DNA of 48,709 bases from Paludibacteraceae bacterium (lineage in GTDB: Bacteria; Bacteroidota; Bacteroidia; Bacteroidales; Paludibacteraceae): the NCBI GenBank assembly GCA_017553575.1, contig JAFZKQ010000083.1, forward strand, positions 1-48,709, read 5' to 3'. Each line of letters begins with the position of its first letter. Position 1 is the first letter of the stretch. This document shows, piece after piece, positions 16,086-25,635 of this stretch. The position numbers and the translations under genes are program-made. Below the pieces are notes generated by a model that was not told the DNA's origin, searched no databases, and saw only the letters and a list, made by a program, of their open reading frames with translations.

Positions 16086-17531
16086 TCATTTCCACCCAAA
16101 CCGCCAAACCTTGTCATTTCTAATAGAGTACTCCAATGCCGCAATCGTATGGCAGCCCTGCTCCAGAATGTCCGGACAATAGGCATATTGTTCCAACGCC
16201 GCCTCCCTCGTATAATAGGCTGGACGACTAAGCACAAAGTTGATGTGACTGCCACTAACCACCGCAGGCACAGCCCCATAAGCCTCATACCAATACTTCG
16301 AAATGGCCATCTGCCGCTCGACAGAGGGACACGAGCTCCAATCGCCGAATGGCACATAGGCCCAGATTTTCCAAGGATCGGAAACGGGCACTTTTACGAT
16401 ATAGGCCTCGTCCGAACTGGAGACATTAAAGAGCGTCTCTTCGGTTTTATCTTCGGAAGAACCACCAAGCGGCATCTCGGAGAAAGATTCCCAAGTGTCG
16501 TTACATTTTTTGCAATCCTCCAAGATCTCAGCAAGAAGCTTTTTTCCGTCCGCCAACTCCATATCGAGCATCTTTGCGTGGTAAGCCTCCACCGATGCCT
16601 TGATTTGCGCTTCGTCTTCCAACTTATTCGCCACATGGAGTTTCAAGATCTGCAACACAAAATCATCGACAACCACCACCATCGGAGTATAGCCGTTCGA
16701 CTTTCCGTCCATCCGATACTCATTGTAGAGTTCGAACAAATCCGACATTTGTTCCTTCCTGACAGGCACGCATTCACAACCAGTCAGCAACGCCAGCCTC
16801 TGCGAGGAATCGCCAAAGCCAGAAACATCGGAATTTGTTGTAGATGGGTCGAAGCCAGAAATCTCTGCATTCGTATCAACCTCTATTTGAGAAGGTTCCA
16901 CAAAATTCAAATCGTTTCCAGCCTCAACCTCCCGTTCCTCCGTTTGTCCTGTGGTCAGGGATAGCTGACGATTCAACAAACTACCCAACAAATCAGACTG
17001 CGCCCGTTGCCGCTCCCTCTGATAGTTCAACAAGCTATATATCAACGCACCAATCTCTTTTGAAGCTGCGACGTGCGGTTTCTCCTCTTCTATTTCTATG
17101 GAAATCTCAGGTAGAGAGGCAGGGCACAAGGGCGGTTCCGGAGAGACAGCAGGGCATTCACTCGGTTGAATCTTCTTCTTCGCTCTCCTCCGCTCGTCCC
17201 AATCGACATAGCACCAACAAAGAGCCACCGAAACAAGTGCCGCCAACAAGTCCAATTGGAAATACATAGCAAGGAGAAAGACGATTACGCATGCCCAGCC
17301 TTTCCGATTGCGAAAGCACCCCTCCCCTTTCGGTTCCTTCAGAGAAGCCTCCTCGGAGGAAGGCTGTCCATTCGACTGAAGTTTCATCTCTGGCTCCTCC
17401 CCTTTGTCCGGATCAATATATTTCCAATAAAGGAAGAAGATGAGTAGCTCTGCTATAAAATTAACATTCAAAGCCGTAGCGACCGCAAAGATGATTAGGC
17501 TTACCACTATTTTCCGGATTCTTTGACTCAT
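16086..17531 (-). CDS. Membrane protein of unknown function with duplicated helical hairpin
   Basis: A 481-residue protein I do not recognise. The N-terminal 130 residues hold two copies of a hydrophobic hairpin: FAVATALNVNFIAELLIFFL...WKYIDPDKG and FLLAMYFQLDLLAALVSVAL...WCYVDWDER. Both end in an aromatic-Tyr-x-Asp-x-Asp motif. A Glu/Ser-rich linker follows, then a soluble region of about 270 residues with KNGYTPMVV-like and VKVPVSDPWKIWAYVPFGDW segments. The frame is open to 17642, but that extension reads through the fabG terminator, so Met at 17531 is the start. No partner genes are evident. Confidence 0.7.
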   Translation of the reverse strand: MSQRIRKIVVSLIIFAVATALNVNFIAELLIFFLYWKYIDPDKGEEPEMKLQSNGQPSSEEASLKEPKGEGCFRNRKGWACVIVFLLAMYFQLDLLAALVSVALCWCYVDWDERRRAKKKIQPSECPAVSPEPPLCPASLPEISIEIEEEKPHVAASKEIGALIYSLLNYQRERQRAQSDLLGSLLNRQLSLTTGQTEEREVEAGNDLNFVEPSQIEVDTNAEISGFDPSTTNSDVSGFGDSSQRLALLTGCECVPVRKEQMSDLFELYNEYRMDGKSNGYTPMVVVVDDFVLQILKLHVANKLEDEAQIKASVEAYHAKMLDMELADGKKLLAEILEDCKKCNDTWESFSEMPLGGSSEDKTEETLFNVSSSDEAYIVKVPVSDPWKIWAYVPFGDWSSCPSVERQMAISKYWYEAYGAVPAVVSGSHINFVLSRPAYYTREAALEQYAYCPDILEQGCHTIAALEYSIRNDKVWRFGWK

Positions 17532-17578
17532 ACCCTGTAATTTAGATTTGTAGACTGAAATTAGTAGATTATCCGCAC

Positions 17579-17616
17579 AAAAAAAAGTCGAAAGGCAAAT
17601 TTCTCCGCCCTTCGAC
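17579..17616 (-). terminator. Terminator after fabG
   Basis: On the - strand GTCGAAGGGC/GCCTTTCGAC (17616-17587, one mismatch) encloses a 10-nt loop and runs into eight T (17586-17579). It starts 31 nt after the fabG stop. Confidence 0.85.
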
Positions 17617-17646
17617 CTGTATTTATGAATCTGCTCAATCAACAGA

Positions 17647-18393
17647 TTACATGTTCATACCGCCATCCACTTGGATAACTTGACCAGAAACATACGATGA
17701 CATATCAGAAGCCAAGAAAGTAGCCACGTTTGCGATGTCGTCTACTTGTCCACCACGACGCAAAGGAATTTTCTTCTTCCACTCTTCGCGAACCTCGTCT
17801 GACAATTGAGCTGTCATGGCTGTCTCGATGAAACCAGGAGCGATGGCATTCGCACGGATACCCTTAGGGCCCATCTCTTGTGCGATAGACTTAGCCAAAG
17901 CGATCAAACCTGCCTTTGAAGCTGCATAGTTTGCTTGACCTGCATTTCCGTGAACACCTACAACAGATGCCATATTGATGATGCTACCACCCTTTTGACG
18001 CATCATAACAGGCACACAAGCATGAATGAAGTTGAACGCAGACTTCAAGTTTACAGCAATAACTGCATCCCATTGAGCCTCAGACATACGCAACATCAAA
18101 CCGTCCTTCGTAATACCGGCGTTGTTCACCAAAATGTCAATTGAGCCGAACTCCTCCTTCACTTGGGCAACAACTTGCTCCGATTGAGCGAAATCAGCAG
18201 CATTGGAAGCATATCCCTTTGCCTTAACACCGAAAGCAGCGATCTCTGCCTCAGTGGCCTTACCATTCTCATCGATAACCAAGTCCGTAAAAGCTACGTT
18301 TGCACCCTCGCTAGCGAACTTCAACGCAATAGCCTTACCTATACCACGTGCAGCTCCTGTAATAAGGGCTGTCTTACCTTCTAACAATTTCAT
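17647..18393 (-). CDS. fabG: 3-oxoacyl-[acyl-carrier-protein] reductase FabG
   Basis: A 248-residue short-chain dehydrogenase. TGAARGIGKA near residue 14 binds NADP, VNNAGIT is near 88, INMASVVG supplies the catalytic Ser near 140, and YAASKAG supplies Tyr and Lys near 153. The end YVSGQVIQVDGGMNM is the FabG signature. It reduces 3-oxoacyl-ACP in fatty acid elongation. It has its own promoter element upstream and terminator downstream, so it is probably monocistronic. Confidence 0.95.
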   Translation of the reverse strand: MKLLEGKTALITGAARGIGKAIALKFASEGANVAFTDLVIDENGKATEAEIAAFGVKAKGYASNAADFAQSEQVVAQVKEEFGSIDILVNNAGITKDGLMLRMSEAQWDAVIAVNLKSAFNFIHACVPVMMRQKGGSIINMASVVGVHGNAGQANYAASKAGLIALAKSIAQEMGPKGIRANAIAPGFIETAMTAQLSDEVREEWKKKIPLRRGGQVDDIANVATFLASDMSSYVSGQVIQVDGGMNM

Positions 18394-18416
18394 ATTTTTC
18401 GTTTTAAAATTCTATA

Positions 18417-18424
18417 CAAAAATA
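18417..18424 (-). promoter_or_regulatory. -7 promoter element of fabG
   Basis: TATTTTTG on the - strand, 23 nt before the fabG ATG, matches TAnnTTTG exactly. Confidence 0.6.
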
Positions 18425-18489
18425 ACCTTTTCTTAGAACATACACAACCGAGGCGTCCAAAAGTTAAATCTTCGTCCCTCAGAGCCTCC

Positions 18490-18966
18490 TCACGCCTTCT
18501 CGATCAAGACGGTCGCATAGGCGGCCATACCCTCCTCGCGTCCGACAAAACCCAGATGTTCCGTTGTCGTCGCCTTGATGGCAATACAATCCTCATCGAC
18601 GCCCATCACACGAGCCAGCGTCTGCTGCATCTTTTCTATGTGGGGATTAATTTTAGGACGTTGCGCACAAATGGTCGAATCGACATTCACCACCGAATAG
18701 CCCTTCGTCTTTATCAAATCAATCGTTTTTTTCAAGAGGATTTTACTGTCGATGTTCTCGTACTCCTTACCCGTGTCCGGGAAATGGTAACCGATGTCAC
18801 GCATGTTGGCCGCCCCCAAAAGGGCATCGCAAATAGCATGAATCAAGACATCCGCATCCGAATGACCCAAGAGCCCCCTGTCGCACTCTATCTTGATGCC
18901 CCCCAACCACAATTCTCGTCCTTCAACAAACTGGTGGACATCGTATCCTTGACCTACCCTCAACAT
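18490..18966 (-). CDS. ispF: 2-C-methyl-D-erythritol 2,4-cyclodiphosphate synthase
   Basis: A 158-residue enzyme of the MEP isoprenoid pathway. GYDVHQF near residue 8 gives the zinc Asp and His, GHSDADVLIHAICDA near 35 gives the third zinc His and the family signature, and IAIKATTTEHLGF near 132 is the CDP-binding region. Length matches the family. It follows porV in the same direction but a terminator at 19012-19045 lies between, so it has its own start site. Confidence 0.96.
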   Translation of the reverse strand: MLRVGQGYDVHQFVEGRELWLGGIKIECDRGLLGHSDADVLIHAICDALLGAANMRDIGYHFPDTGKEYENIDSKILLKKTIDLIKTKGYSVVNVDSTICAQRPKINPHIEKMQQTLARVMGVDEDCIAIKATTTEHLGFVGREEGMAAYATVLIEKA

Positions 18967-18970
18967 GATA

Positions 18971-18998
18971 ATTATGAATTAAGAATTATGAATTATGA
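18971..18998. repeat. Short 7-bp tandem repeat
   Basis: Four 7-bp units in a row: ATTATGA, ATTAAGA, ATTATGA, ATTATGA. They lie 5 nt before the ispF start codon. Such ATTATGA-type microsatellites are frequent between genes in Bacteroidales. Copy number could vary between strains and affect the ispF leader. Confidence 0.7.
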
Positions 18999-19011
18999 CT
19001 AACCACGACAC

Positions 19012-19045
19012 AAAAAACGACGGGAAAGAGTCTCTCCTTCCCGTC
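19012..19045 (-). terminator. Terminator of the porU-porV unit
   Basis: On the - strand GACGGGAA (19045-19038) pairs with TTCCCGTC (19026-19019), followed by G and TTTTTT (19017-19012). It starts 17 nt after the porV stop. Confidence 0.85.
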
Positions 19046-19061
19046 ATTCCTATTTTGTCAA

Positions 19062-20300
19062 TTATTTATCGTCTTCCTTGCTGTTGTTCATGATGCCTTT
19101 CAATCCTGCAATGTCGAAACCAAGCGTGAAACGCAAAGTCTGGTCAAGCGGACTGGTCTGCGCCGTAGACATCAAATAAGCGGCGTTCAATTGGAAAATG
19201 CTCAAGTTGAAACCAGCACCAAAGGCCCAATACTTACGGTTACCCTTGTTCTCCGACTCGTGGAAATAACCGGCACGAACCAAGAATTGCTTATTGTAAG
19301 AATACTCAGCACCAACTGACCACATGATCTCCTCCAACTCTTCACTGCCTCCGCCAGGAGCATCCGTGAATGACTTGAAGATTCCGGATACAGGTGAAGT
19401 GTGATAATAGTCGTCCCATGCATCTGATTGTCTCTTTTGGAAATCAGCCTCCGACTCTCCTTCTCCTTGCTCCAATTTCGGAGGAGTTGGAACCAACAAC
19501 TTGTTCAAGTCGACTGAAAGTGATACCGAGTTGAAATCGTCAAATGGATATTCGAAAGATCCTCCCAAACGCAAATTCGTAGGGATGAATTGGTTCGTCT
19601 CACCATCATCATAGGAAACCTTAGAACCGATATTGGAGATGTTTATACCGAAAGAGGCATACGATGGTTTGTTGCCCTCACCACCCAATTCAATCGGCTT
19701 ACGATAGTAAGCTGCCACATCGGCCGCCATGGCCTTTCCTGCCGTCACAGTCTCATCGTCAGTCATACCGTTGGTCAAATCCGAATAGATGAAACGCAAG
19801 GCAACTGCTGCCGACCAATTCTCGGACAATTTACGAGAATAAGCCAAGTCGAATGACATCTCGTATGGATTACAAGTTCCATCAGAAATGACTTGTCCGT
19901 CTGGACCAGGAGCCTGCGTCAAATTAATCTCACCCATTGAGAAGTAACGGAACGAAGCACTCAACGCCTGCAAGTCATCCAATTTATAGTAACCGCCCAA
20001 ATAAACGAGGTCTATGTCGTTGACGATCTTACGCAACCAAGGCGTATAAGAAAGTGAGAAACCTCCGTGGCTCTCCATATGCGCATATTTGGCAGGGTTC
20101 CAATATTGAGAATTAATGTCAGGAGAGGTTGCCACACCCACATCTCCCATACCACCTCCCCTTGCATCAGGAGCTATAGACAAAGATGGGACAGCCGACT
20201 GCAAAGGATTGAATTTGTTTTCCTTCTCGCCCGCCACTGCTACCGAATTGGCAACACCTAAGACACACAATGAAACTAACGCTAATCTTTTCTTTTTCAT
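19062..20300 (-). CDS. porV: Type IX secretion system outer membrane protein PorV
   Basis: A 412-residue outer membrane beta-barrel of the FadL type. The signal peptide ends near residue 23 (VAVAG). Then SLSIAPDARGGGMGDVGVA and NSQYWNPAKYA are the PorV N-terminal hallmarks. The C-terminal strands include QFLVRAGYFHE and TLRFTLGFDI. PorV shuttles cargo from the translocon to the PorU sortase. It lies directly after porU, the order known from Porphyromonas. The extracellular loop at about 275-320 is long and acidic. Confidence 0.93.
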   Translation of the reverse strand: MKKKRLALVSLCVLGVANSVAVAGEKENKFNPLQSAVPSLSIAPDARGGGMGDVGVATSPDINSQYWNPAKYAHMESHGGFSLSYTPWLRKIVNDIDLVYLGGYYKLDDLQALSASFRYFSMGEINLTQAPGPDGQVISDGTCNPYEMSFDLAYSRKLSENWSAAVALRFIYSDLTNGMTDDETVTAGKAMAADVAAYYRKPIELGGEGNKPSYASFGINISNIGSKVSYDDGETNQFIPTNLRLGGSFEYPFDDFNSVSLSVDLNKLLVPTPPKLEQGEGESEADFQKRQSDAWDDYYHTSPVSGIFKSFTDAPGGGSEELEEIMWSVGAEYSYNKQFLVRAGYFHESENKGNRKYWAFGAGFNLSIFQLNAAYLMSTAQTSPLDQTLRFTLGFDIAGLKGIMNNSKEDDK

Positions 20301-20426
20301 TTCCCTATTGTAAATTATCTATTTCCGGGCTTCTGCTTATCCAAACGTAACGAAAGCATCGGCAAAAGCCTTTTGTATAAGGGAATCCCAACATTCCCCC
20401 AACTTATTAACTACTATTATCTCTTT

Positions 20427-23400
20427 TTATTGTGGTAAAACCATTAAATTTTTGGATTTTTCTGTATACCCTGCCGAAGTGGAGGTGATGCCGACCCGAC
20501 AGACATAGGAGCCTTCACGCAACCTTGCCCCGTTGGACATCTTCAAATCCCAGTCAAATTCCAATACGCCGTCGGTGACATCCGAGGCTGGCTCCGAACG
20601 ATACACCATTCTGCCACCCAAATCGAAGACCATCAGACGATAGGTGACCTTCTCCGACGGACGGTCATGAGTGACGCGGATCGTAACTTTGTCCTTTGCA
20701 GGGTTCGGATAGAGCGCAAGCTCCTCCATGTCAATACGCAAGCCCTTCACCACATCAAACTCCATCTGACGCGTGGTTGAATTATTGAGCAAATCCCAAG
20801 CCTTGAACGTAAGCGTATAATGCCCCTCCTCCAACTCTGGGAACTGGTATCTCACATAGCCGGAGTTGTCACTGCCCATATCGTAGGAGAAATAAGGATT
20901 GAGAACCACCACTTCCTTCGAATCATTCAAAGCCAACGTGAGGTCATGACCGATGCCTGCGCCTGTCGTATTGATACCGTTCGGATCTTGGATATAGGCG
21001 TAGAACGTAGGCGTCTCATGCACCTTAACCGACCGAGTGACCAATTCATTGTTCATATACAAAGCCACCTCCGGACCTTGGAGATCCGAGAAGGAGATGG
21101 TATCGCTACCGCCCACATAGAAATCTTCGTACGCGCCCTGTGCATCGAACCCGTTCTCCTCATCATACGCATAGTAGGAGATGCGGCCTGTGCCATAGCT
21201 ATAAACAATGTCCTTCGGAACACGGAAAACTACCATAAACTCGCCATCCTCCACCTCGGCCACACCCGAAAAGAGCAAGTTCGGACGCGCCGTATAAGCG
21301 AAACGATTCTCCAAAATCTGCTCCTCCGTATCATAGAGGTTGGCTCGAGTATACAATGTCTGTTGTTTATCATAAACCGTGACATGTACCTTTCCGTTGA
21401 AAGTCGTAATCTTATTTCCCTCTTCATCCAAGATGGATCCCCACAAACGAACCGAAGAGAGCGCCCTCAACGTATCGGTAAGACAGCCCGAATCCGTCTT
21501 CAATGAATCAGTCGAAACCAACAACTCCGGATAATTCATCCTCAACATCGGATCGCCCATAAAGACGAAAGCCAACTTATTCGAATCGTTCGGAATAGAT
21601 TGTTTTGAAAGGCGAACCATCTCACCCAACCTATACGGACGTCCATCCTCATCACGAGCGAAGAGATAAGGAACCAACGCACGATTGAGCCTATCGTTCC
21701 TGTCATCATACACCGTACGGGTCGAACTATAGATGGCGATGGCGCCTCCGTCAGGGTTCAAGACCAAATCCTCTCCACCGGAAATCGTCAAATCATCGAA
21801 CTGGGAGAACTCACAACTGGCCGTAAACCAGAAACCTAAATTCTTGTTATGCAACGAAGCTGCCTGCGTTTGGGTGAAAACCTTCTCGGCCGACCATGTC
21901 GTCTTCGAGCTGTGTCCCACATAATTCAAATAGGAGAAGCCCTCATCTATAGCATCCGACAAGTCCTTTTCAAGGTCAGGGAAACGAGCTCCGTTAGAAC
22001 CTACCGCCCTGAAATAAGCATCGAAATAGAGTTTCTTAACCTCCATGGCAGGATTACTTCTATAGATAATACTCTCAATCGTCTCCGAATAAGAGAAGAA
22101 CTTCGTCTTGCTGGTTTTACTCTCCTCATTATCATCAGCGACAAGCAACACTCGATTCTTCCAAGTGCCATAGGATGAGTTGTCTATATAATTGATGATT
22201 TTATCCACCATGCTTTTTGCCTGCTTGACTGAAGCCACCGGCAAACGTCCGACACCAATATCCATCTTGGAATTCGCATTCGAGTTTCCGCCTTTCGTTC
22301 CTCCTTCATCATCATCCAAGAAGCCGAAATAGTCGTCCGTCGTATAGGAAGAGGTCTCGTCGAGGGACATGAACGATTGGTACGTCAAGACAAAAGCCGT
22401 CGAAGGATTCGAATTCGTGGCCAAAATACCTTTGTTGTCAAAACATCCGTCGCCAAAGAGCAACAAATATTTCCTTCCTCCCTCGCGATCATAAAGCATC
22501 TTCATCAGCCAACGATAGGCCGTAGCATCGGGTGTTCCAGAAGAGAACTCATTATAGACCTCCTCCGTAGAGACCACTGCCACATTCACCCCGTCCACCT
22601 GACGGTGCTTCTCCGCCAAACGCTCGGCCTCCGAAACGAAATCCGGATGGGAGATAATGACGAAATCCACATTCTTCATGCCATGAAGATTCTGATTCTT
22701 GACACTTCCCACCAACTCGGCCGAAACGAATCCTGACCCATCGGGATCAACAGCGACAAACTCCTGCAAATCTTTATGGTTGACACAGAAGACCAAACTA
22801 TCGCCTGCAAAAAGAGTCGGAACGCCCTTAATATCAGCAGGATCGGTCACATTCCAAATTTGAGTCGTTGATTTCGCCTTTTTTACGGAGAACTTGACAT
22901 ATTTATCATCAAAATAAGACTTGTAATCCGGATTACGGAAAAGGAGATAGCCACCCACCATCTGAAGTTTCGCATAAGCATTCAACAAGATACGGTCAAC
23001 TAGGGCATAATCTGCTGTATTCTGTCCGAGATATTTCAAATTCACAGAGATCTGCTCCGACGTCGGTTTTGTCTCCAAAGCTATAGCCCCCAACGAGGCA
23101 CGCACATGAGATTCTGCTTGTACCAAAGAGAAAGATACAGATCTCTGCATACCCTCACACTCCACATTCAAAATCGTTTTTTTATCGGAATAGGCTGCAG
23201 AAGAGACCAACACCATCATATCTTTATCCTTATTGATATTCGGAACAGAGAAGGAGAAACTCTTCGTATCGTCTTTGTGCATAATGTCGCTATACCATAC
23301 TCGACCCGAATGGACAAGGTTAAGTTCCTCCTTATGGTAGACATCGGCATAGAGGTATTCATTGACCAAAGGGACACTATCCATCGCCTGGTATTTGCCA

Positions 23401-23822
23401 TCCACCTTGATTCGCTTAGCAGTACCGCTATCCGTCAAGAAATAGTACCCCTCGTCCGCATAGTGATTGAACTCACACCTATATATCTTTTGGTAAAACC
23501 ACTTCGTAGTACCCTTCACATAAAAGAAGAGAGCCGAGCCGTTATCATAGGCAGGCACAGCCGGCAAGTCATCCACCTTAGGGTATGAAAAGTCCTCTTC
23601 CAATATATTGCCACCATAGCCATAGACGCTGACCTTAGAGGGATCAGAAAAGCCCATCGATTTCAACTCTTGGTAGGAAATCTTACAAACACCCGTTTCC
23701 TTAACACGAATCTTAGCCCACTTGCCCGAAGCGAGAACAGACTGATTCGAATAGGTATGTATCGTCGCATAAGAAACGAAGAAACTCACCCAGAAAAAAA
23801 TGAATGACAAAAAAACTTTCAT
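20427..23822 (-). CDS. porU: Type IX secretion system sortase PorU
   Basis: A 1131-residue gingipain-like (C25) cysteine peptidase that cleaves the C-terminal signal of cargo and attaches them at the cell surface. A signal peptide starts KVFLSFIFFWVSFFVS. The catalytic His is in NYVGHSSKT near 636 and the Cys in WFTASCEFSQ near 670. The C-terminus has a sorting-type domain beginning LALYPNPAKDKV. The frame is open to 23861 but Met at 23822 gives the standard signal peptide. porV follows 126 nt downstream. Catalytic residues are intact. Confidence 0.93.
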   Translation of the reverse strand: MKVFLSFIFFWVSFFVSYATIHTYSNQSVLASGKWAKIRVKETGVCKISYQELKSMGFSDPSKVSVYGYGGNILEEDFSYPKVDDLPAVPAYDNGSALFFYVKGTTKWFYQKIYRCEFNHYADEGYYFLTDSGTAKRIKVDGKYQAMDSVPLVNEYLYADVYHKEELNLVHSGRVWYSDIMHKDDTKSFSFSVPNINKDKDMMVLVSSAAYSDKKTILNVECEGMQRSVSFSLVQAESHVRASLGAIALETKPTSEQISVNLKYLGQNTADYALVDRILLNAYAKLQMVGGYLLFRNPDYKSYFDDKYVKFSVKKAKSTTQIWNVTDPADIKGVPTLFAGDSLVFCVNHKDLQEFVAVDPDGSGFVSAELVGSVKNQNLHGMKNVDFVIISHPDFVSEAERLAEKHRQVDGVNVAVVSTEEVYNEFSSGTPDATAYRWLMKMLYDREGGRKYLLLFGDGCFDNKGILATNSNPSTAFVLTYQSFMSLDETSSYTTDDYFGFLDDDEGGTKGGNSNANSKMDIGVGRLPVASVKQAKSMVDKIINYIDNSSYGTWKNRVLLVADDNEESKTSKTKFFSYSETIESIIYRSNPAMEVKKLYFDAYFRAVGSNGARFPDLEKDLSDAIDEGFSYLNYVGHSSKTTWSAEKVFTQTQAASLHNKNLGFWFTASCEFSQFDDLTISGGEDLVLNPDGGAIAIYSSTRTVYDDRNDRLNRALVPYLFARDEDGRPYRLGEMVRLSKQSIPNDSNKLAFVFMGDPMLRMNYPELLVSTDSLKTDSGCLTDTLRALSSVRLWGSILDEEGNKITTFNGKVHVTVYDKQQTLYTRANLYDTEEQILENRFAYTARPNLLFSGVAEVEDGEFMVVFRVPKDIVYSYGTGRISYYAYDEENGFDAQGAYEDFYVGGSDTISFSDLQGPEVALYMNNELVTRSVKVHETPTFYAYIQDPNGINTTGAGIGHDLTLALNDSKEVVVLNPYFSYDMGSDNSGYVRYQFPELEEGHYTLTFKAWDLLNNSTTRQMEFDVVKGLRIDMEELALYPNPAKDKVTIRVTHDRPSEKVTYRLMVFDLGGRMVYRSEPASDVTDGVLEFDWDLKMSNGARLREGSYVCRVGITSTSAGYTEKSKNLMVLPQ

Positions 23823-23970
23823 AATCAAACCTTGGATAAAAAGAATGCCCTTGAAAGACATCTTCTGATTTACACTTCAGGATGGTCTCGCCACCCGTTT
23901 TCTTTTGTTATTACAACGAAAAAAAACACCTATTATTTTTGCAGAGAGTCCACAAAAACAGAAAAAAAAC

Positions 23971-24585
23971 TCACTCAACCCTGAAATCCAACATTTTTCG
24001 GTCGGACAAATAGCCCTCCAACCTATCTCCGATTTTCACAGGCCCAACTCCGACGGGTGTCCCCGTAAAAATCAAGTCGCCCGTTTTCAAGGTGAAGAAA
24101 CGGCTGACGTAAGAGACAATCGCATCCACATTGAATATCATGTCTTTTGTATTTCCTCGTTGCACGGTCGTCCCGTTCAAATCGAGATGGAAGGACAACG
24201 CCGAAAGGTCGCCCAACTCCTCTTTCGGGATAAATTCGCTCACAGGCGCTGAATTGTCGAATCCCTTGCAGAGCTCCCAAGGTCCACCCTGCTCCTTAAA
24301 CTTACGTTGAAGATCCCGGGCCGTGAAATCCACGCCCAAACCATATGCGTCATAGTAACGAGGAGCGAACTTCTCCGAGATGTTCTTTCCCATCTTCGAA
24401 ATCCGCACCACCACTTCCAACTCATATTGCACGTCCGTCGAAAAATCGGGGAGGAAAAAAGGTTTATTCTCTCGAAGCAAGGCCGTCTCAGGCTTCATAA
24501 AAATCACAGGTTCCGTCGGAACCACCCGATGCTCCAATTCCTTATTATGCTCCAAATAATTCCAGCCTACCGCCAATATCTTCAT
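23971..24585 (-). CDS. Fumarylacetoacetate hydrolase family protein
   Basis: A 204-residue protein with the FAH fold core: VGWNYLEH at the start, the metal-binding Glu pair in QYELEVVVRI near 56, GVDFTARDLQ near 90, the substrate loop WELCKGFDNSAPVS near 103, and FTGTPVGVGPV near 174. Members act as acylpyruvate hydrolases or oxaloacetate decarboxylases; the substrate here is not determined. It is a single gene between porU and the + strand SUI1 gene. Confidence 0.92.
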   Translation of the reverse strand: MKILAVGWNYLEHNKELEHRVVPTEPVIFMKPETALLRENKPFFLPDFSTDVQYELEVVVRISKMGKNISEKFAPRYYDAYGLGVDFTARDLQRKFKEQGGPWELCKGFDNSAPVSEFIPKEELGDLSALSFHLDLNGTTVQRGNTKDMIFNVDAIVSYVSRFFTLKTGDLIFTGTPVGVGPVKIGDRLEGYLSDRKMLDFRVE

Positions 24586-24762
24586 CTCGACTAATCTTAA
24601 AAGTTAGGGCAAATCCTTAAATTCACCTTTAATGCAAATTTCCCTTCCGTGAATCTGCTCCGTCACACAACGTGGCAAGCCTTCATAACGAGGTGTTTAT
24701 GCCAAGGCATCCCCAAAACGCCACAGAAACAAATCCCACTTTACAAAAGTAACTAATTTTTG

Positions 24763-24770
24763 TATTTTTG
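24763..24770 (+). promoter_or_regulatory. -7 promoter element of the SUI1 gene
   Basis: TATTTTTG matches TAnnTTTG exactly and lies 27 nt before the ATG at 24798. Confidence 0.6.
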
Positions 24771-24797
24771 CAGGCAAATAAACTATATTTTCTAAAG

Positions 24798-25148
24798 ATG
24801 AAAATGAACGATTGGAAAGACCAACTCAGCCAACTTGCAGAAGGCGAACTCCATATGAAAGAGGAACTCGACAAGCTAAAAGAAGAGGCGCCCCAAGAGG
24901 GTTCCCTTGGCAAGCAACATTTTAGGGTGGAATTGGACAAAGCGGGTAGAAAAGGCAAACAGGCTACCCTCATCACCGGGTTTGAAGGCGACGACGAGGA
25001 GCTCAAGCAACTGGCGGCCGAATTGAAAAAGTGCTGTGGTGTCGGCGGTTCCTGCCGTGGTGGAGAAATCCTCATTCAAGGCGATTTGCGGGACAAGATA
25101 GGAGAACTGCTCTCGCAAAAGGGACACAAGGTCAAAATCATCCGTTAA
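24798..25148 (+). CDS. SUI1/YciH-like translation initiation factor
   Basis: A 116-residue protein: an acidic, coiled N-terminus then a SUI1 domain (about 45-116) with RKGKQATLITGFEG, KKCCGVGGSCRGGEILIQGD and a KGHKVKIIR end. It is the bacterial relative of eIF1, which checks initiation fidelity on the small subunit. The frame opens upstream at 24768, but that Met overlaps the promoter element; Met at 24798 is preferred. Convergent with the next gene. Confidence 0.92.
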   Translation: MKMNDWKDQLSQLAEGELHMKEELDKLKEEAPQEGSLGKQHFRVELDKAGRKGKQATLITGFEGDDEELKQLAAELKKCCGVGGSCRGGEILIQGDLRDKIGELLSQKGHKVKIIR

Positions 25149-25187
25149 GCCCCTCTATTGGAGATCATAGGGAAAGCAGAGGGCAGG

Positions 25188-25541
25188 TCACTCCCCTGCC
25201 CCCTCCATAACTTCAGAAAGCAACTCGTCCGCAATCCTCACACAATCAGGACACGAGCAAGCCTTGCCTTTGATCTCCTTACATGTCTTATATCCGACCC
25301 TCTTCTCAAAACCAGAGGCAATCGAACCGAGTCCGCGACGTTTCAACAGCGTATCTGCCGCAAAAAGGGCGCCACAGAGTCCTCCCTCCGCACGACCTCC
25401 GCCCCAAGCACGGAACTCCTCTATCTCCGCATCCGACACTTGGAACTCTTTTTGGAATCCCTTCATGATGGACTGCGCACAATTCAAACTTTCTGGTGGC
25501 CTGTGAAAATACACAGCCGAACACTCCCTCTCTTTTTCCAT
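25188..25541 (-). CDS. C_GCAxxG_C_C family redox-type protein
   Basis: A 117-residue Cys-rich protein. LNCAQSIMKGF near 19, GGLCGALFAAD near 52, and CKEIKGKACSCPDCVRIA near 88 give the cysteine pattern of the C_GCAxxG_C_C family. Members are small, often beside redox genes, and may bind metal or carry a disulfide; no reaction is established. It stands convergent to the SUI1 gene and 94 nt after the DUF434 gene. Confidence 0.8.
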   Translation of the reverse strand: MEKERECSAVYFHRPPESLNCAQSIMKGFQKEFQVSDAEIEEFRAWGGGRAEGGLCGALFAADTLLKRRGLGSIASGFEKRVGYKTCKEIKGKACSCPDCVRIADELLSEVMEGAGE

Positions 25542-25635
25542 AAACTATATCTTTATTGAGTATACTTTACAATAGTAGCAATAATTTTTAATATTTCGAA
25601 ATTCTCCCTCTTTTTCAGCCTCACCTGTTCGCAAT

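Noticed and set aside
23934-23941. Promoter element TATTTTTG on + between porU and the FAH gene
   Set aside because: No -33 match at proper spacing and no + strand gene follows; probably chance in AT-rich sequence.
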